Positions 17,482 through 27,625 of a DNA stretch of 64,000 nucleotides are shown in pieces. A model generated the notes under the pieces. That model worked only from the letters and a program-made list of their open reading frames with translations. It did not search any database and was not told where the DNA came from. The position numbers and the translations under genes are program-made. The stretch spans positions 62,001 to 126,000 of the forward strand of contig JASJOS010000018.1 of NCBI GenBank assembly GCA_030068525.1, in the 5' to 3' direction. Each line of letters opens with the position of its first letter. Position 1 is the stretch's first letter. The stretch is from Xanthocytophaga flava. Its GTDB lineage: Bacteria; Bacteroidota; Bacteroidia; Cytophagales; 172606-1.

Positions 17482-18984
17482 TTATTTATCTGCAGCTTGA
17501 CGCTTTTGGGCTTTTTCCTGAGCCGCTTTGATCTTCTTCAGATAAAAAACTGCCTCCTGTTCCTTTACAGGCCGAATCAAGCTCTCCGAAGTGCCGATAG
17601 CAGAAGGCATATATTCCAGGTAATTGATTTTAGTCACATCAGGAAGAAAAGAATAACATGGATTTTGTTGCCCCTCTACACATACATTTAGTTCCGACAA
17701 TAAGTCCTCCCAGCTGATTTCCTCGTATGAATCAGCAGATAAGGTTAAAGGAACTGCATCTGAAGCATTGCGTAACTGAACAGTAACAGGTTTGTCATCA
17801 GAACCCTTTCCCTTTTTGTAGTAAATCAATACTTTGGCCACACCACCTGAAGTTGATTGGGTTGCAGACCTTGCCTCATATGAATTAGCGTCCCACTCAC
17901 TGATTTGACCTGTCATAATATCAAATTGATATGTTTGTTTCTTACGAGGTGCAGGAATTCCAATGCCAACCACTGCACTAACAACCACAGCACCTCCAAC
18001 AGGCATAGGTGTACCAACCGGTACACCATAGTATGTATATCTACGACGTTCCGAAGCATATGCATCAAAGAAAAAGCCGCTTCCTTCCTGCCGAATAGGG
18101 AAATAATCTTTATCATAGTAAATATAGGCCTGACTGCCGTCTGAGAATCCCCATGCTTTTTTAAGGGTTTTATGTTTATCTTCTGCTGTTACCAGATAAG
18201 GGGTTACCTGATCCACACCAACCCACTCATCTCCTTTTCTAGGTTTACGATCTACACCAAAGGCCTGTTTGTTATCAGGGGCATTATTGCGAAAATCATC
18301 CAATGAATAATAAATTCCCTGCCAGATAGTTCCTCCCTGTAAAACAGGAAGATCCAGTAAATTCTTATCCATAGCTACAGGAGCTAAAAGCTGTTCTTCT
18401 GTAATAGCATGTACTGGATCAGCTATTTCCTTCCATGAACTTTTGGCAAACTTTACAATACACTCACTTAATGCTTTGGCAATTGTATTATCATGTGCAG
18501 TTGTAACATCAATTCCATATCTTTTTACCAAAGCAGACCCCTGAAACACTACATAAAGTGAATCTTCATGTTTAACAATAAAATCCATGACAATGGCTGC
18601 TGTTCCTATCTGAGAAGCCAGACTCATATCTTTTGTATTGCCCATTTCAGCAATAGACAACTGATTCACTTTAAGAATCACAGCAGTATAACCCTGAGTA
18701 ACGGGAAGACTTCGATTAAAAAAATCCTGCAATTGAGATTCAATACCACCTTCAAGAAAGGCTGAAGTTTTGTTATCATCAAATCCACGATGTACGGTAC
18801 CGATGTGTGTTTTCAATGGACGGGCATCAACAACACGAGAGATATAAAAAGGTGTCCCCCGCAGAGTAGTTTCTCCCAAATCAAGCTTTTGCTTTTTTAA
18901 ATTAATTTGTAAAGATCCCTGTGCATAAAGGGATGTACAGATAAATAAGAGACAAATAGTCTGTAAAATTCGTATTCTAAACAT
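17482..18984 (-). CDS. Large secreted protein of unknown function
   Basis: The 500-residue protein has a clear signal peptide (FRIRILQTICLLFICTSLYAQ). The N-terminal half contains an NTF/YajG-like pattern (VDARPLKTHIGTVHRGFDD, VILKVNQLSI, VVFQGSALVKRYG) that recalls outer-membrane-associated periplasmic proteins. A short Gly/Val/Ala-rich segment near residues 320-350 (GVPVGTPMPVGGAVVVSAVVGIGIP) could insert in or associate with a membrane. The C-terminus is Lys/Ala-rich and helical. I do not recognise a family. It is monocistronic. Confidence 0.6.
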   Translation of the reverse strand: MFRIRILQTICLLFICTSLYAQGSLQINLKKQKLDLGETTLRGTPFYISRVVDARPLKTHIGTVHRGFDDNKTSAFLEGGIESQLQDFFNRSLPVTQGYTAVILKVNQLSIAEMGNTKDMSLASQIGTAAIVMDFIVKHEDSLYVVFQGSALVKRYGIDVTTAHDNTIAKALSECIVKFAKSSWKEIADPVHAITEEQLLAPVAMDKNLLDLPVLQGGTIWQGIYYSLDDFRNNAPDNKQAFGVDRKPRKGDEWVGVDQVTPYLVTAEDKHKTLKKAWGFSDGSQAYIYYDKDYFPIRQEGSGFFFDAYASERRRYTYYGVPVGTPMPVGGAVVVSAVVGIGIPAPRKKQTYQFDIMTGQISEWDANSYEARSATQSTSGGVAKVLIYYKKGKGSDDKPVTVQLRNASDAVPLTLSADSYEEISWEDLLSELNVCVEGQQNPCYSFLPDVTKINYLEYMPSAIGTSESLIRPVKEQEAVFYLKKIKAAQEKAQKRQAADK

Positions 18985-19383
18985 TTTAAGAAATTGACAG
19001 AAGTTGGTTATTACTTTATACAGTATTGCGTACTCAGGTCACCTGTTGTGTTTCTGTGTACACTCAAGTAATCGTACTTGTGATTTCATCCCTGGCTTGC
19101 TTTTATCTTTTTCAGAAAGAATTCAATCTGAGAATCATTCAAAGGATTGGCGATGTTATATCTTTTGCAAAGATTCTATAAAAATAATGTCTGTTAGTAT
19201 TTAGAATACATAAAAAATAAACACATAGAAATAATTTCTTCGTATCAAGCACAATCAACTTAACTATTGATAATTAGCCATTTACCACTATATGCACCCG
19301 AATAACATCAGCCATAAAAAAATCTCCCTTATCCTGAACAAGTCAGACATAAGGGAGAAATGGTATTGGTAATTATATTGTAT
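18985..19383. other. Intergenic region between secreted protein and phosphohexomutase
   Basis: Beyond the promoter area of the gene ending at 17482 and the terminator at 19323-19358, I see no supported gene here. Confidence 0.5.
19323..19358 (-). terminator. Terminator of phosphohexomutase gene
   Basis: The 10-bp stem 19323-19332 with 19349-19358 is followed on the minus strand by TTTTTTT. Confidence 0.8.
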
Positions 19384-21114
19384 CTAGCTTAACTTCAGTT
19401 CTTCTACAATGCTAGCTACTTTACCTTTCAGCTTTTCAAAAACGGCATCAAAGTCTTCCTTATTTTCCAGCGGCTCATTTACAGACACATAAAACTTGAT
19501 TTTAGGCTCTGTACCAGAAGGCCGTGCTGATACTTTTGTGCCGTCAGCAGTAATAAATTGCAGTACATCTGATTTTTCCAACTCAGTTGGTTTGGTAGTT
19601 CCGTTTATCAGATCGCGATCCTGTCCGAGTTCATAGTCCAGCAGACGTACCAATGGCGAACCCGCTACTGTTTTCGGAGGATTATTACGCATATTGTTCA
19701 TCATCTGCTTAATTTCCTCAGCTCCGGATTGACCTTTCTTAGTAAGAGAAATCAATGTTTCGTAGTAGAAGCCATATTTGGCGTACATCTCACGCATCAT
19801 GTCAAACAAGCTAATACCCTTATCTTTGGCATAAGCAACCAGCTCAGCAATGATAGCACAAGATGCAATGGCATCTTTATCACGAACAGCATCTCCCACC
19901 AAGTATCCGTAGCTTTCTTCTCCACCTGCGATAAATTTCTTCTCTCCTTCGTATGCTTTAATTTTTGCAGCAATGTATTTAAATCCAGTCAGCACGTTTG
20001 GACATTCCACACCATAGTCAGCTGCCATCTTATCAATCAGATCAGTAGTTACGATGGTTTTGGCAACAAACTCTTTTCCAGTGATCTTGCCAGCCTGTTT
20101 CCAGGCCTGTAACAGATAATAGATAATTAGGCTACCTGTCTGGTTGCCATTCAGCAACTGCCATTTGCCATGGTGATTCTTTACACCAATTCCAACACGG
20201 TCACTATCCGGATCAGTAGCTAGTATAAGATCCGCATCCAGTTCTGCTGCCTTCTTTAAGGCCAGGCTCATCGCTTCTTTTTCTTCCGGGTTGGGGTATA
20301 CTACCGTAGGAAAAGTACCATCTGGTTTTGCCTGCTCTTCTATTACATGTACATTGGTAAAACCCATTAATTCCAGCACCTGTGGCACCTGCGTAATACC
20401 TGTTCCATGAATAGGTGTGAAGACAATCTTCATGGCTTTCTGCCGTTGAATCACATCAGGGAACACTACATTACCCAGAATCATTTTCCGGTATTTCTCA
20501 TCCAGCTCAGGTCCGATTTTTACGATAAGATCCGGATTTCCGGCAAACTTCACTTCGTCTACAGACTTGATCTTCTGTACTTCACCAATGATATTCTTAT
20601 CATGTGGGGCAATTACCTGTCCCCCATCATTCCAGTAAGCTTTATAGCCATTGTATTCTTTTGGATTGTGCGAAGCTGTAATCACTACACCTGAATGGCA
20701 TTTCAGTTCGCGAACAGCAAATGATAACTCAGGAGTAGGACGCAATTCCGGAAACAGAAATACTTTGATGCCATTGGCAGAAAATACATCCGCAGTAATC
20801 TGAGCAAAGGTATCACTCTTGATACGACTGTCATGGGCAATAGCCACACGGATTTCTTCATTAGGATAGGTCTGCTTCAGGTAATTTGCCAATCCCTGTG
20901 TAGCCATTCCGACTGTATACTGATTCATCCGGTTGGTTCCGATACCAATAGTGCCTCGCAATCCACCTGTACCAAACTCCAGATCCTTATAAAATGCATC
21001 ATTCAACTCCGCATCATTATTATCGGTCAGAAGTTTATTCAGGTATGCTTTGGTATCAGCATCATAATTACCACTAAGCCATGTGTCGATTTTCTGGCGG
21101 ATAGCTGTTTCCAT
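19384..21114 (-). CDS. Phospho-sugar mutase (phosphoglucomutase-type)
   Basis: The 576-residue cytosolic enzyme has the four-domain alpha-D-phosphohexomutase layout. The phosphoserine loop is ITASHNPKEYNGYK, the Mg loop is DPDSDRVGIG, the sugar loop is GGEESYGYL, and the C-terminal phosphate loop is RPSGTEPKIKFY. Length and the GTGGLRGTIGIGTNRMNQY start fit the PgcA/Pgm2 group, which interconverts glucose-1- and glucose-6-phosphate or phosphopentoses. It stands alone. Confidence 0.95.
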   Translation of the reverse strand: METAIRQKIDTWLSGNYDADTKAYLNKLLTDNNDAELNDAFYKDLEFGTGGLRGTIGIGTNRMNQYTVGMATQGLANYLKQTYPNEEIRVAIAHDSRIKSDTFAQITADVFSANGIKVFLFPELRPTPELSFAVRELKCHSGVVITASHNPKEYNGYKAYWNDGGQVIAPHDKNIIGEVQKIKSVDEVKFAGNPDLIVKIGPELDEKYRKMILGNVVFPDVIQRQKAMKIVFTPIHGTGITQVPQVLELMGFTNVHVIEEQAKPDGTFPTVVYPNPEEKEAMSLALKKAAELDADLILATDPDSDRVGIGVKNHHGKWQLLNGNQTGSLIIYYLLQAWKQAGKITGKEFVAKTIVTTDLIDKMAADYGVECPNVLTGFKYIAAKIKAYEGEKKFIAGGEESYGYLVGDAVRDKDAIASCAIIAELVAYAKDKGISLFDMMREMYAKYGFYYETLISLTKKGQSGAEEIKQMMNNMRNNPPKTVAGSPLVRLLDYELGQDRDLINGTTKPTELEKSDVLQFITADGTKVSARPSGTEPKIKFYVSVNEPLENKEDFDAVFEKLKGKVASIVEELKLS

Positions 21115-21475
21115 TTTAAATAAATAAAGGTTAATAAATAGTCTCAGTATATAATGTACATTTTCTCAGCCTTAAAATAATCCTTTCAGATGTGTCTTTC
21201 ACATCCGAGAAGATTGTTTTTGATCCCTTTTTGCGAATATGCAATGATTTTTTTAATATCGAAAAAGCCTGCTATGAAGAAAAAGAAAACTGTATGTTAA
21301 TACGTAAAAGTAAAGGGAGTAAACACATTTTCTTATAACTTTCCCCTTTCCCCTCTTGTAATAAAGACATCCAATACTCTACAAGGTAATACGATTTGCT
21401 TTACCACTCACTGAGTATCAGCTTTCTCAATGCATACACTACTGCAAAACATCAGACTCTGACTAAACTAAAAAA
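21115..21475. other. Intergenic region
   Basis: This AT-rich stretch holds the phosphohexomutase promoter and then nothing that I can support until the paired terminators at 21476-21547. Confidence 0.5.
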
Positions 21476-21547
21476 ATATCAAAATTCTGATATCTCAGTG
21501 ACATAATCAGTATTCCGATAGTTTTGAAAAATGGTCGGAATACTGAT
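21476..21547 (-). terminator. Tandem terminator hairpins of the CheB/CheR kinase gene
   Basis: The first hairpin pairs 21506-21518 with 21535-21547 over 13 perfect bases, eight bases after the stop. The second pairs 21476-21481 with 21488-21493 and runs directly into TTTTTT on the minus strand. Confidence 0.75.
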
Positions 21548-21554
21548 AGTAGGA

Positions 21555-24500
21555 TTAATTTTGTTTAACAGGTAGAATAATGATAAACTCAGCCCCCTCA
21601 CCTAACTGACTATGCGCATCAATAAGTCCGTTGTGTTTTTCGATAATTTTTTTGCAAAGAGCCAGACCTATGCCTGTGCCTTCATATTCATCTGTACCAT
21701 GTAGCCTCTGAAACAGTGTAAAGATTTTATCTTTGTAGACTTCATCAAAGCCAATACCATTATCTTTGACAACAATGCGTACAAAACCACCATCTTTCTG
21801 TGGTGAACTGCTGAATTTCTTCTCGCTGATCACGGTTGAATGAATGGTAATTGACGGCACTACATCTGGTTTTGAAAACTTGAGTGCATTACTGATCAGA
21901 TTCTGAAATAATTGCCGGATCAGACCTGGAATTGCCTCAATCATAGGGAAATGGCTAATCGAGAAGGTAGCATCTTTCTCACGAATCACAATCTCGAGAT
22001 CATCCAGAATCTCCGTGATGATGGTATTCAGGTTAAGCATTTCAAAGAAAGACCCATCTGACACTTTCGAATAACTAAGCAGATCATTTACCAGCTTGGT
22101 CATACGGGAAGCAGACTGTATAATCTTATCTGCAAAGATAGTGGCCCCATCCATTTCTTGAAGATACTTATTCTTCAACAGGTTACCATACAGGTGTATT
22201 TTGCGGATAGGCTCTTTTAAGTCATGTGATGCTACTGATGCAAACTGTTGCAGATCATTGTTACTGCTTCTGAGAGCTACATTCAGCTTTTTAAGTTCTA
22301 TTGTACGTTCCAGCACCTTCTGCTCCATAACTTCCGAAATCCTTTTCTGCTGGTCAATATCCGTAGCACTACCTACCCAGGAATTAATTACACGATTGGA
22401 GAGCTGAGCACGAGCCCGTAACAAATGCCACTTATATTCATGGCTGGCATTACGAATTTTAATCTCTACCTCAAAATCATGTGTAGACCGCAAAGCTGAT
22501 AGCCAGATCTTTTTTAGTTTGAGCAAATCGGCTGGGTCAACAAAACGTTTCCAGCTATAGTCCGCTGCTTCTGTAGCAGACTCACCTGTAAACAGCTCGA
22601 AGTTTTTATTGATAAATGTGATCTTTCCATCCGGATTGGCAGTCCATACGATCAACGGAACAGATTCTGCCAGAAACTGTCGTTGTTCTATGTTCCACTT
22701 TACTTCCTGCCTCGCCTTACGAAGTTCGGTAATATCCAACATGGATTTTAGCATCCGGTAGGGTGTGCCATATTCATCATGCAAAATATACGAACGATCA
22801 AGTACTTCTGCATACCCCCCATCAGACTTCTGAAAGCGATATTCCAGTGAGAAGTGACTGGTATTGGTATTAAGCAGTCTATGAATCGTAGATTGTACTC
22901 TTTCTTTATCGTCCGGATGGATATTGGCAGACCACAGTTTACGGGACTGCTGAGGTTCTGCATTTTTATATCCGAACATTGAGAAAAAGCTATCACTATA
23001 CCAGATATCATTATCTATCAGTCTCCAGTCAATAATAGCATCGTTTGTAGCTTGGGACAACAACCGGAACCGCTCCTCACTTTTACTCAGTTCCTGTGTA
23101 CGTTCCTGTATCTTTTCCTCCAAATTGGAGTTAAGTACCTTCAGATCTTCCTTCGTGCGAATGAGTTCGTTAAAGTTCTTTCTCAACTTAGCCTCATCCA
23201 TTCTTTTATCTGTAACATTGGTAAAGGTAGCAGCGATTCCGTTTTTAGTTCTTACTGCTACTCCTTCAAAAGATTTTTGTTCGAAGGCAATTTCAAAGTG
23301 TGATGGAATGCCTTGGGTATATACCTTCCGAAACTCTTTGAAGAGCGTTGTCTTTACATCTATCGGGAAAATTGACTCCAGTGAATGGTTGATAATGGCA
23401 TTAATAGGCTTTTTCCAGAAAGACTCGGATGCACGATTGGCAGCTACACAGGTAAAATCCCGAACCTTATGATCCCCATCCGTCACCGTTTCAAAAGCAA
23501 AAATAGAGCTTTGAGAAGATTCAAATACCCCGTTAATGATCTCATTCAGATTCTTGATCAGACTGATATCTACAAAAGTAAGTATGATACCGTCAGATTT
23601 GTTATTATTGTTGATGTAAGGGTATAACTTCATCAAATACGACTGTCCGGACCTGGTAAAAATCTCCTTCTCCACCACCATTTTGGTACTGATAACCTCC
23701 TGTAATGCATTATCAATATTGATATTGAGCAAATTGGTAGAGATATCAGTAATAGGTCGGCCAATGTCGCTTTCGATCAGGTTCACCAGCTTACCCACGG
23801 ATGGATTGAATTTACGTATCCGTAAATCCTTGTCGAGAAATATCTGGCCAATATCTGTGCTTCGGAAATAGTTATTCAGGTCATCATTAAGCTGGATGAG
23901 CTCATTGATTTTAAGTTGGTGTTCTGTATTTAGTGTATGTAGTTCTTCATTGAGCGACTGCAGCTCTTCATTGGAACTTTGCAGTTCTTCATTGGAAGAG
24001 ATCATCTCCTCGTTGGCACTCTGGAGCTCTTCGTTAGTAGTCTCAAGCTCTTCAATAGTAGTTTGCAAACTCAGCTTGGTTTCGTTAAGCTCTTCATGCA
24101 AGCCATTCAGAAAATCCGGATCATTAAGTTCACCTATCTTTACAGGTGTTTCTTCTACAGGCTGAACTGTTACAGGAAGTTCTTTCAGTAAAATCAGTGT
24201 ATAGCCTGTCTTTAATGAAGAAGCAGGCATAGGTCTGACCAGAACACTTACCTGCTTGATTCCCTCACTGGATCGATAGGTTACCTTCTCCTCATTAACC
24301 TTTTCGTTATTATTCCATGCCTGCCGTATCATCTTATGAACAGGAATTACCAGACTTTTGGAAAGCAGTTTTAATAAGTTCAGATTGATCTGCTTATCCG
24401 GCAACGAAAGAAATTTTTTATAATCGCCTGCTGTATGTCGTACTTCCAGGTTGCTGTCGATATAAATAGCCACATACCCCAGGTCATCACACAAAATCTG

Positions 24501-26075
24501 CTTGATGTCTTCAGAAAAGTCGCCCGACTGAGTTTTGGCTTGTGAGAAGTCGGGAACTGTTCTCGGAGTATAGCTTCTGGTTGAAGTTAATGGTTTACTG
24601 AACAATTCATGATACGGCCTGTTAACTGTTTCGATACGCCTGAAAATCTTCCATTTACGGTCTACATCTTCCAGGGTTTCCCTGATCATACTCACAGACT
24701 CTGTACTACCCAGAAACAAATATCCTCCTGGATTCATAGCAAAATGCAATGTAGAAAGCACCTTCTTCTGCAGAGCAGAATTCATATAAATCAGCATGTT
24801 TCTACATGTCACCAGATCATTTTTAATAAAAGGAGGATCGGTGATAATATTATGCTTGGCAAAGACAATAAGCTTGCGTATCTCTGGAATAATCTGATAG
24901 GTAGCATCCCGTTTTATAAAATAGGAATCCAGATAAGAAGCAGGAATGTCTTTTTCTATAGTAGTTTCATAAATACCACGAGAAGCATAATCTATGGCAT
25001 TAGCATCTGTGTCTGTAGCAAAAATCTTAATAGAAAGGTTTTTCTTTGACTGTGCGATCATGTCATATAGCAGGATCGCAATGCTGTAAGCTTCTTCCCC
25101 ACTGCTACAGGCAGTAACCCAGATCTTTATGGTTTCACCAGCCGATTTGTCGTGAATAAGTTTAGAAATTACCTGTTCCTGTAGTGAATCAAAGGCTTCT
25201 TTGTCTCGAAAGAATTTGGTTACACCAATCAAAAAGTCCTTGCACAGAACCTGCGATTCACCTGGTTGTTTCTTCAGGTAAGAGAGATATGCCTTTACAT
25301 GACGTAATTCCAGTTTCTTTATCCTGCGAGCAATACGCCGAAGAATAGTTGGGTATTTATAGTTATGGAAATCGCATCCTGTATTCTTATAGATTAGCTT
25401 CAGAATATCTTCCAGCACCTTTTCATCCATAGTCTTTTCTGTAAAGACACCATTGGATGTATCGTCGATGTAATTGGCAATTTCTTCCGGCATTTGCCAG
25501 GGGGCCAGGATCATATCAGCACAACCTGTGGCAATAGCGCTTTTTGGCATTCCATCAAACTTGGCAGATTCAGGTTCCTGTACTACCACCATTCCGCCTG
25601 CCTTACTGATTACTTCAATCCCTTTTGTGCCATCTGTACCTGTACCTGACAAAATAACAGCAATAGACTTATCACCTTTGTCTTTGGCAAGGCTGTGAAG
25701 AAAGATGTCTATAGCAGTATTTGGACCTTTATCTATGTTTTTTTTGTCAGTCAGCTGTAGTCGGCAGTCTGAGATAGTCATCATCTTTTTGGGTGGAATT
25801 ACATAGATGCACCCTCTCTCTAACAACACACCATCCTCAGCTTCCTGTACTTTCATATAGGTATGCTTAGCTACCAGTTCAACCAGAAGACTTTTGTAGT
25901 CTGGCGACAGGTGCTGAATAATGACAAAAGAGAGATTTGAACTCTCTGTTACATTATCAAAAAAGTCATGAATGGCCTCCAGCCCTCCTGCTGAAGCACC
26001 TATTGCTACAATAAAATGCTGTCTGTCAATAGGTACTTCCGTTAATTTTGTATCTACAGAATGATTCTTTTTCAC
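21555..26075 (-). CDS. CheB-CheR fusion with PAS domains and histidine kinase
   Basis: The 1506-residue protein chains several signalling modules. An N-terminal CheB methylesterase domain (about 18-200) has catalytic Ser28 in GASAGG, His55 in QHLSPD and the Asp of GTGTDGTKG. A CheR methyltransferase domain (about 215-475) has TACSSGEEAYS as its SAM loop. A long coiled coil of NEELQ-type heptads (about 655-735) follows, then PAS domains (about 735-840, 1000-1125, 1128-1260). The HisKA motif is SHDLKEP (near 1284), and the HATPase_c carries DNGIGFDE and GTGIGLALCKKI. No receiver domain is visible, so phosphotransfer would be to a separate protein. It starts 23 bp after the phytochrome gene on the same strand. 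Confidence 0.95.
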   Translation of the reverse strand: MKKNHSVDTKLTEVPIDRQHFIVAIGASAGGLEAIHDFFDNVTESSNLSFVIIQHLSPDYKSLLVELVAKHTYMKVQEAEDGVLLERGCIYVIPPKKMMTISDCRLQLTDKKNIDKGPNTAIDIFLHSLAKDKGDKSIAVILSGTGTDGTKGIEVISKAGGMVVVQEPESAKFDGMPKSAIATGCADMILAPWQMPEEIANYIDDTSNGVFTEKTMDEKVLEDILKLIYKNTGCDFHNYKYPTILRRIARRIKKLELRHVKAYLSYLKKQPGESQVLCKDFLIGVTKFFRDKEAFDSLQEQVISKLIHDKSAGETIKIWVTACSSGEEAYSIAILLYDMIAQSKKNLSIKIFATDTDANAIDYASRGIYETTIEKDIPASYLDSYFIKRDATYQIIPEIRKLIVFAKHNIITDPPFIKNDLVTCRNMLIYMNSALQKKVLSTLHFAMNPGGYLFLGSTESVSMIRETLEDVDRKWKIFRRIETVNRPYHELFSKPLTSTRSYTPRTVPDFSQAKTQSGDFSEDIKQILCDDLGYVAIYIDSNLEVRHTAGDYKKFLSLPDKQINLNLLKLLSKSLVIPVHKMIRQAWNNNEKVNEEKVTYRSSEGIKQVSVLVRPMPASSLKTGYTLILLKELPVTVQPVEETPVKIGELNDPDFLNGLHEELNETKLSLQTTIEELETTNEELQSANEEMISSNEELQSSNEELQSLNEELHTLNTEHQLKINELIQLNDDLNNYFRSTDIGQIFLDKDLRIRKFNPSVGKLVNLIESDIGRPITDISTNLLNINIDNALQEVISTKMVVEKEIFTRSGQSYLMKLYPYINNNNKSDGIILTFVDISLIKNLNEIINGVFESSQSSIFAFETVTDGDHKVRDFTCVAANRASESFWKKPINAIINHSLESIFPIDVKTTLFKEFRKVYTQGIPSHFEIAFEQKSFEGVAVRTKNGIAATFTNVTDKRMDEAKLRKNFNELIRTKEDLKVLNSNLEEKIQERTQELSKSEERFRLLSQATNDAIIDWRLIDNDIWYSDSFFSMFGYKNAEPQQSRKLWSANIHPDDKERVQSTIHRLLNTNTSHFSLEYRFQKSDGGYAEVLDRSYILHDEYGTPYRMLKSMLDITELRKARQEVKWNIEQRQFLAESVPLIVWTANPDGKITFINKNFELFTGESATEAADYSWKRFVDPADLLKLKKIWLSALRSTHDFEVEIKIRNASHEYKWHLLRARAQLSNRVINSWVGSATDIDQQKRISEVMEQKVLERTIELKKLNVALRSSNNDLQQFASVASHDLKEPIRKIHLYGNLLKNKYLQEMDGATIFADKIIQSASRMTKLVNDLLSYSKVSDGSFFEMLNLNTIITEILDDLEIVIREKDATFSISHFPMIEAIPGLIRQLFQNLISNALKFSKPDVVPSITIHSTVISEKKFSSSPQKDGGFVRIVVKDNGIGFDEVYKDKIFTLFQRLHGTDEYEGTGIGLALCKKIIEKHNGLIDAHSQLGEGAEFIIILPVKQN

Positions 26076-26098
26076 GTGCTTCTCTGTCTGTTAGAGCG

Positions 26099-27625
26099 TT
26101 AAACAACGCTTTTACGTAACGTATATTCGAGTAAAATATGCTGAAGTGAATCAGCGACCTGAATTTCCTGTGTATGCCAGGGCAAGGAAGTATCTTTTAC
26201 GGTCTGTTGCCATATTTTAAACGAATTGCGCGGGTGATAGTTTTTCTTATCCTGCTCAAATTGTATCGCCTCATCCGGATTTCCTCCCCAGTTAATTTTT
26301 TGAATCGCTTCTGACCGGAACACAAACAGGTATTCGTCTTTTGCCGGATGAATGGGAATAGCAATCATCCCTGCGATGTCCTGAGACAGCTTTTCATTAT
26401 CATATACAGAAGCTATAGAGTCGGTAGAAAAGACCTTGTCTGGTTTATTACCCTGTAACCACATGATCAGATTCTTTACTTCGTCCTCATCGGGTGTAAC
26501 TCCAATGGTTTCCATACCCCGACTATAGGTTAAAGCAGCCCCTTCAGCTTGTAAAAGATCCAGTACGGTTGTCTCTTTTTGTAGCAATCCTTTGACCAGG
26601 CTATCTTCTGCATAGATCTGCTCTGCCAGACGGGCATGAATGGTCTGTAGGTGTGAGTTACGCTGAAACTCCTCTAGTACCTGAAGCCGTGAAAACGTAG
26701 AGGATATGAAACCAGACAAAAGCTCAAAAACAGAACAAAGCTGATAAGGAATAAACTTAGCCTGACGATGATGACAGGCAATCAGTCCCCATAATCTGTT
26801 GTCTTTTATAATACGGATAGACATAGACGACATCACATTCATATTACGCAGGTACTCTATATGAACGGATGCTACACTCCGCAAATTGCAATCAGACAGA
26901 TCAATAAATGTGTCTGTGGCAGGATTTAGCAGAGGATATAACTTTACGGGAGTGTATTCACGGTCAGGTATCTGCCGATAGGGATTTTGCAGATACAAGG
27001 CTCTGGCCTGGCGAGGTACATCCGAAGCCGGAAATACCAGACCCAGATAAGGCTCCATGCCTTCTTCCAGCGTTTCGGCAATGACAGTACCATTCCAGTT
27101 TTCATCAAACTGATACACCATAATCCGATCAAAACCAGAGATCTTCTTTAACTCGGTGATAGCAATCTCACAGGCAGATGTAATAGTCTGTGCAGATTCC
27201 AGCCGTGTAATCACATGTTTGACATCCTGATAGACAGATAAAAATGAGGTAGTAGCGGATTCATCTTCTGGCAGAATTTCTATTTCCAGAATCAGATAGT
27301 CATCTTTTATATGAACAATGGCAAGGCAATTGGTTTGTCGATGAGGTACTGTAAAGGAAAATGATACGGATGTTTTTTTGATTACATCAGATTGTATATG
27401 CTCCTCGAGCAGAGTTAACTCCTTATCTGAAATGTATTTTTTCCAGGAACTATTTATAACTTCTTCAACAGTGATACCAAATTTTTCTTCAATGTTTTGA
27501 CTCACCTGAATGATTGTCAGATTAGTCTTATCCAATACTACCAGGACACCATAGGCCTGGACATGATTGATAAAGTTAAGAGGGAGGCTTCCACAAAATT
27601 CTGAATCATAATTTTTTTTAGACAT
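26099..27625 (-). CDS. Bacteriophytochrome photosensory core (PAS-GAF-PHY), no kinase domain
   Basis: The 508-residue protein aligns with the PAS-GAF-PHY core of bacteriophytochromes and ends there. Cys11 lies 12 residues before Gln23, the same spacing as the biliverdin-binding Cys to the IQPHG motif; here that motif reads VQAYG. GAF has PASDVP (199-204, pigment-contact Asp202), SVHIEYLRNM with His255 and LWGLIACHH with His285. The PHY tongue motif PRNSF is at 465-469. The family senses red/far-red light through biliverdin. No transmitter follows in this chain, but the next gene encodes a kinase with CheB/CheR domains. No heme oxygenase gene is in the window. Confidence 0.92.
   Translation of the reverse strand: MSKKNYDSEFCGSLPLNFINHVQAYGVLVVLDKTNLTIIQVSQNIEEKFGITVEEVINSSWKKYISDKELTLLEEHIQSDVIKKTSVSFSFTVPHRQTNCLAIVHIKDDYLILEIEILPEDESATTSFLSVYQDVKHVITRLESAQTITSACEIAITELKKISGFDRIMVYQFDENWNGTVIAETLEEGMEPYLGLVFPASDVPRQARALYLQNPYRQIPDREYTPVKLYPLLNPATDTFIDLSDCNLRSVASVHIEYLRNMNVMSSMSIRIIKDNRLWGLIACHHRQAKFIPYQLCSVFELLSGFISSTFSRLQVLEEFQRNSHLQTIHARLAEQIYAEDSLVKGLLQKETTVLDLLQAEGAALTYSRGMETIGVTPDEDEVKNLIMWLQGNKPDKVFSTDSIASVYDNEKLSQDIAGMIAIPIHPAKDEYLFVFRSEAIQKINWGGNPDEAIQFEQDKKNYHPRNSFKIWQQTVKDTSLPWHTQEIQVADSLQHILLEYTLRKSVV

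Noticed and set aside
23896-24191. Plus-strand Ser/Leu-rich frames over the CheB/CheR coiled coil
   Set aside because: They arise from the reverse complement of repeated NEELQ codons and are not genes.
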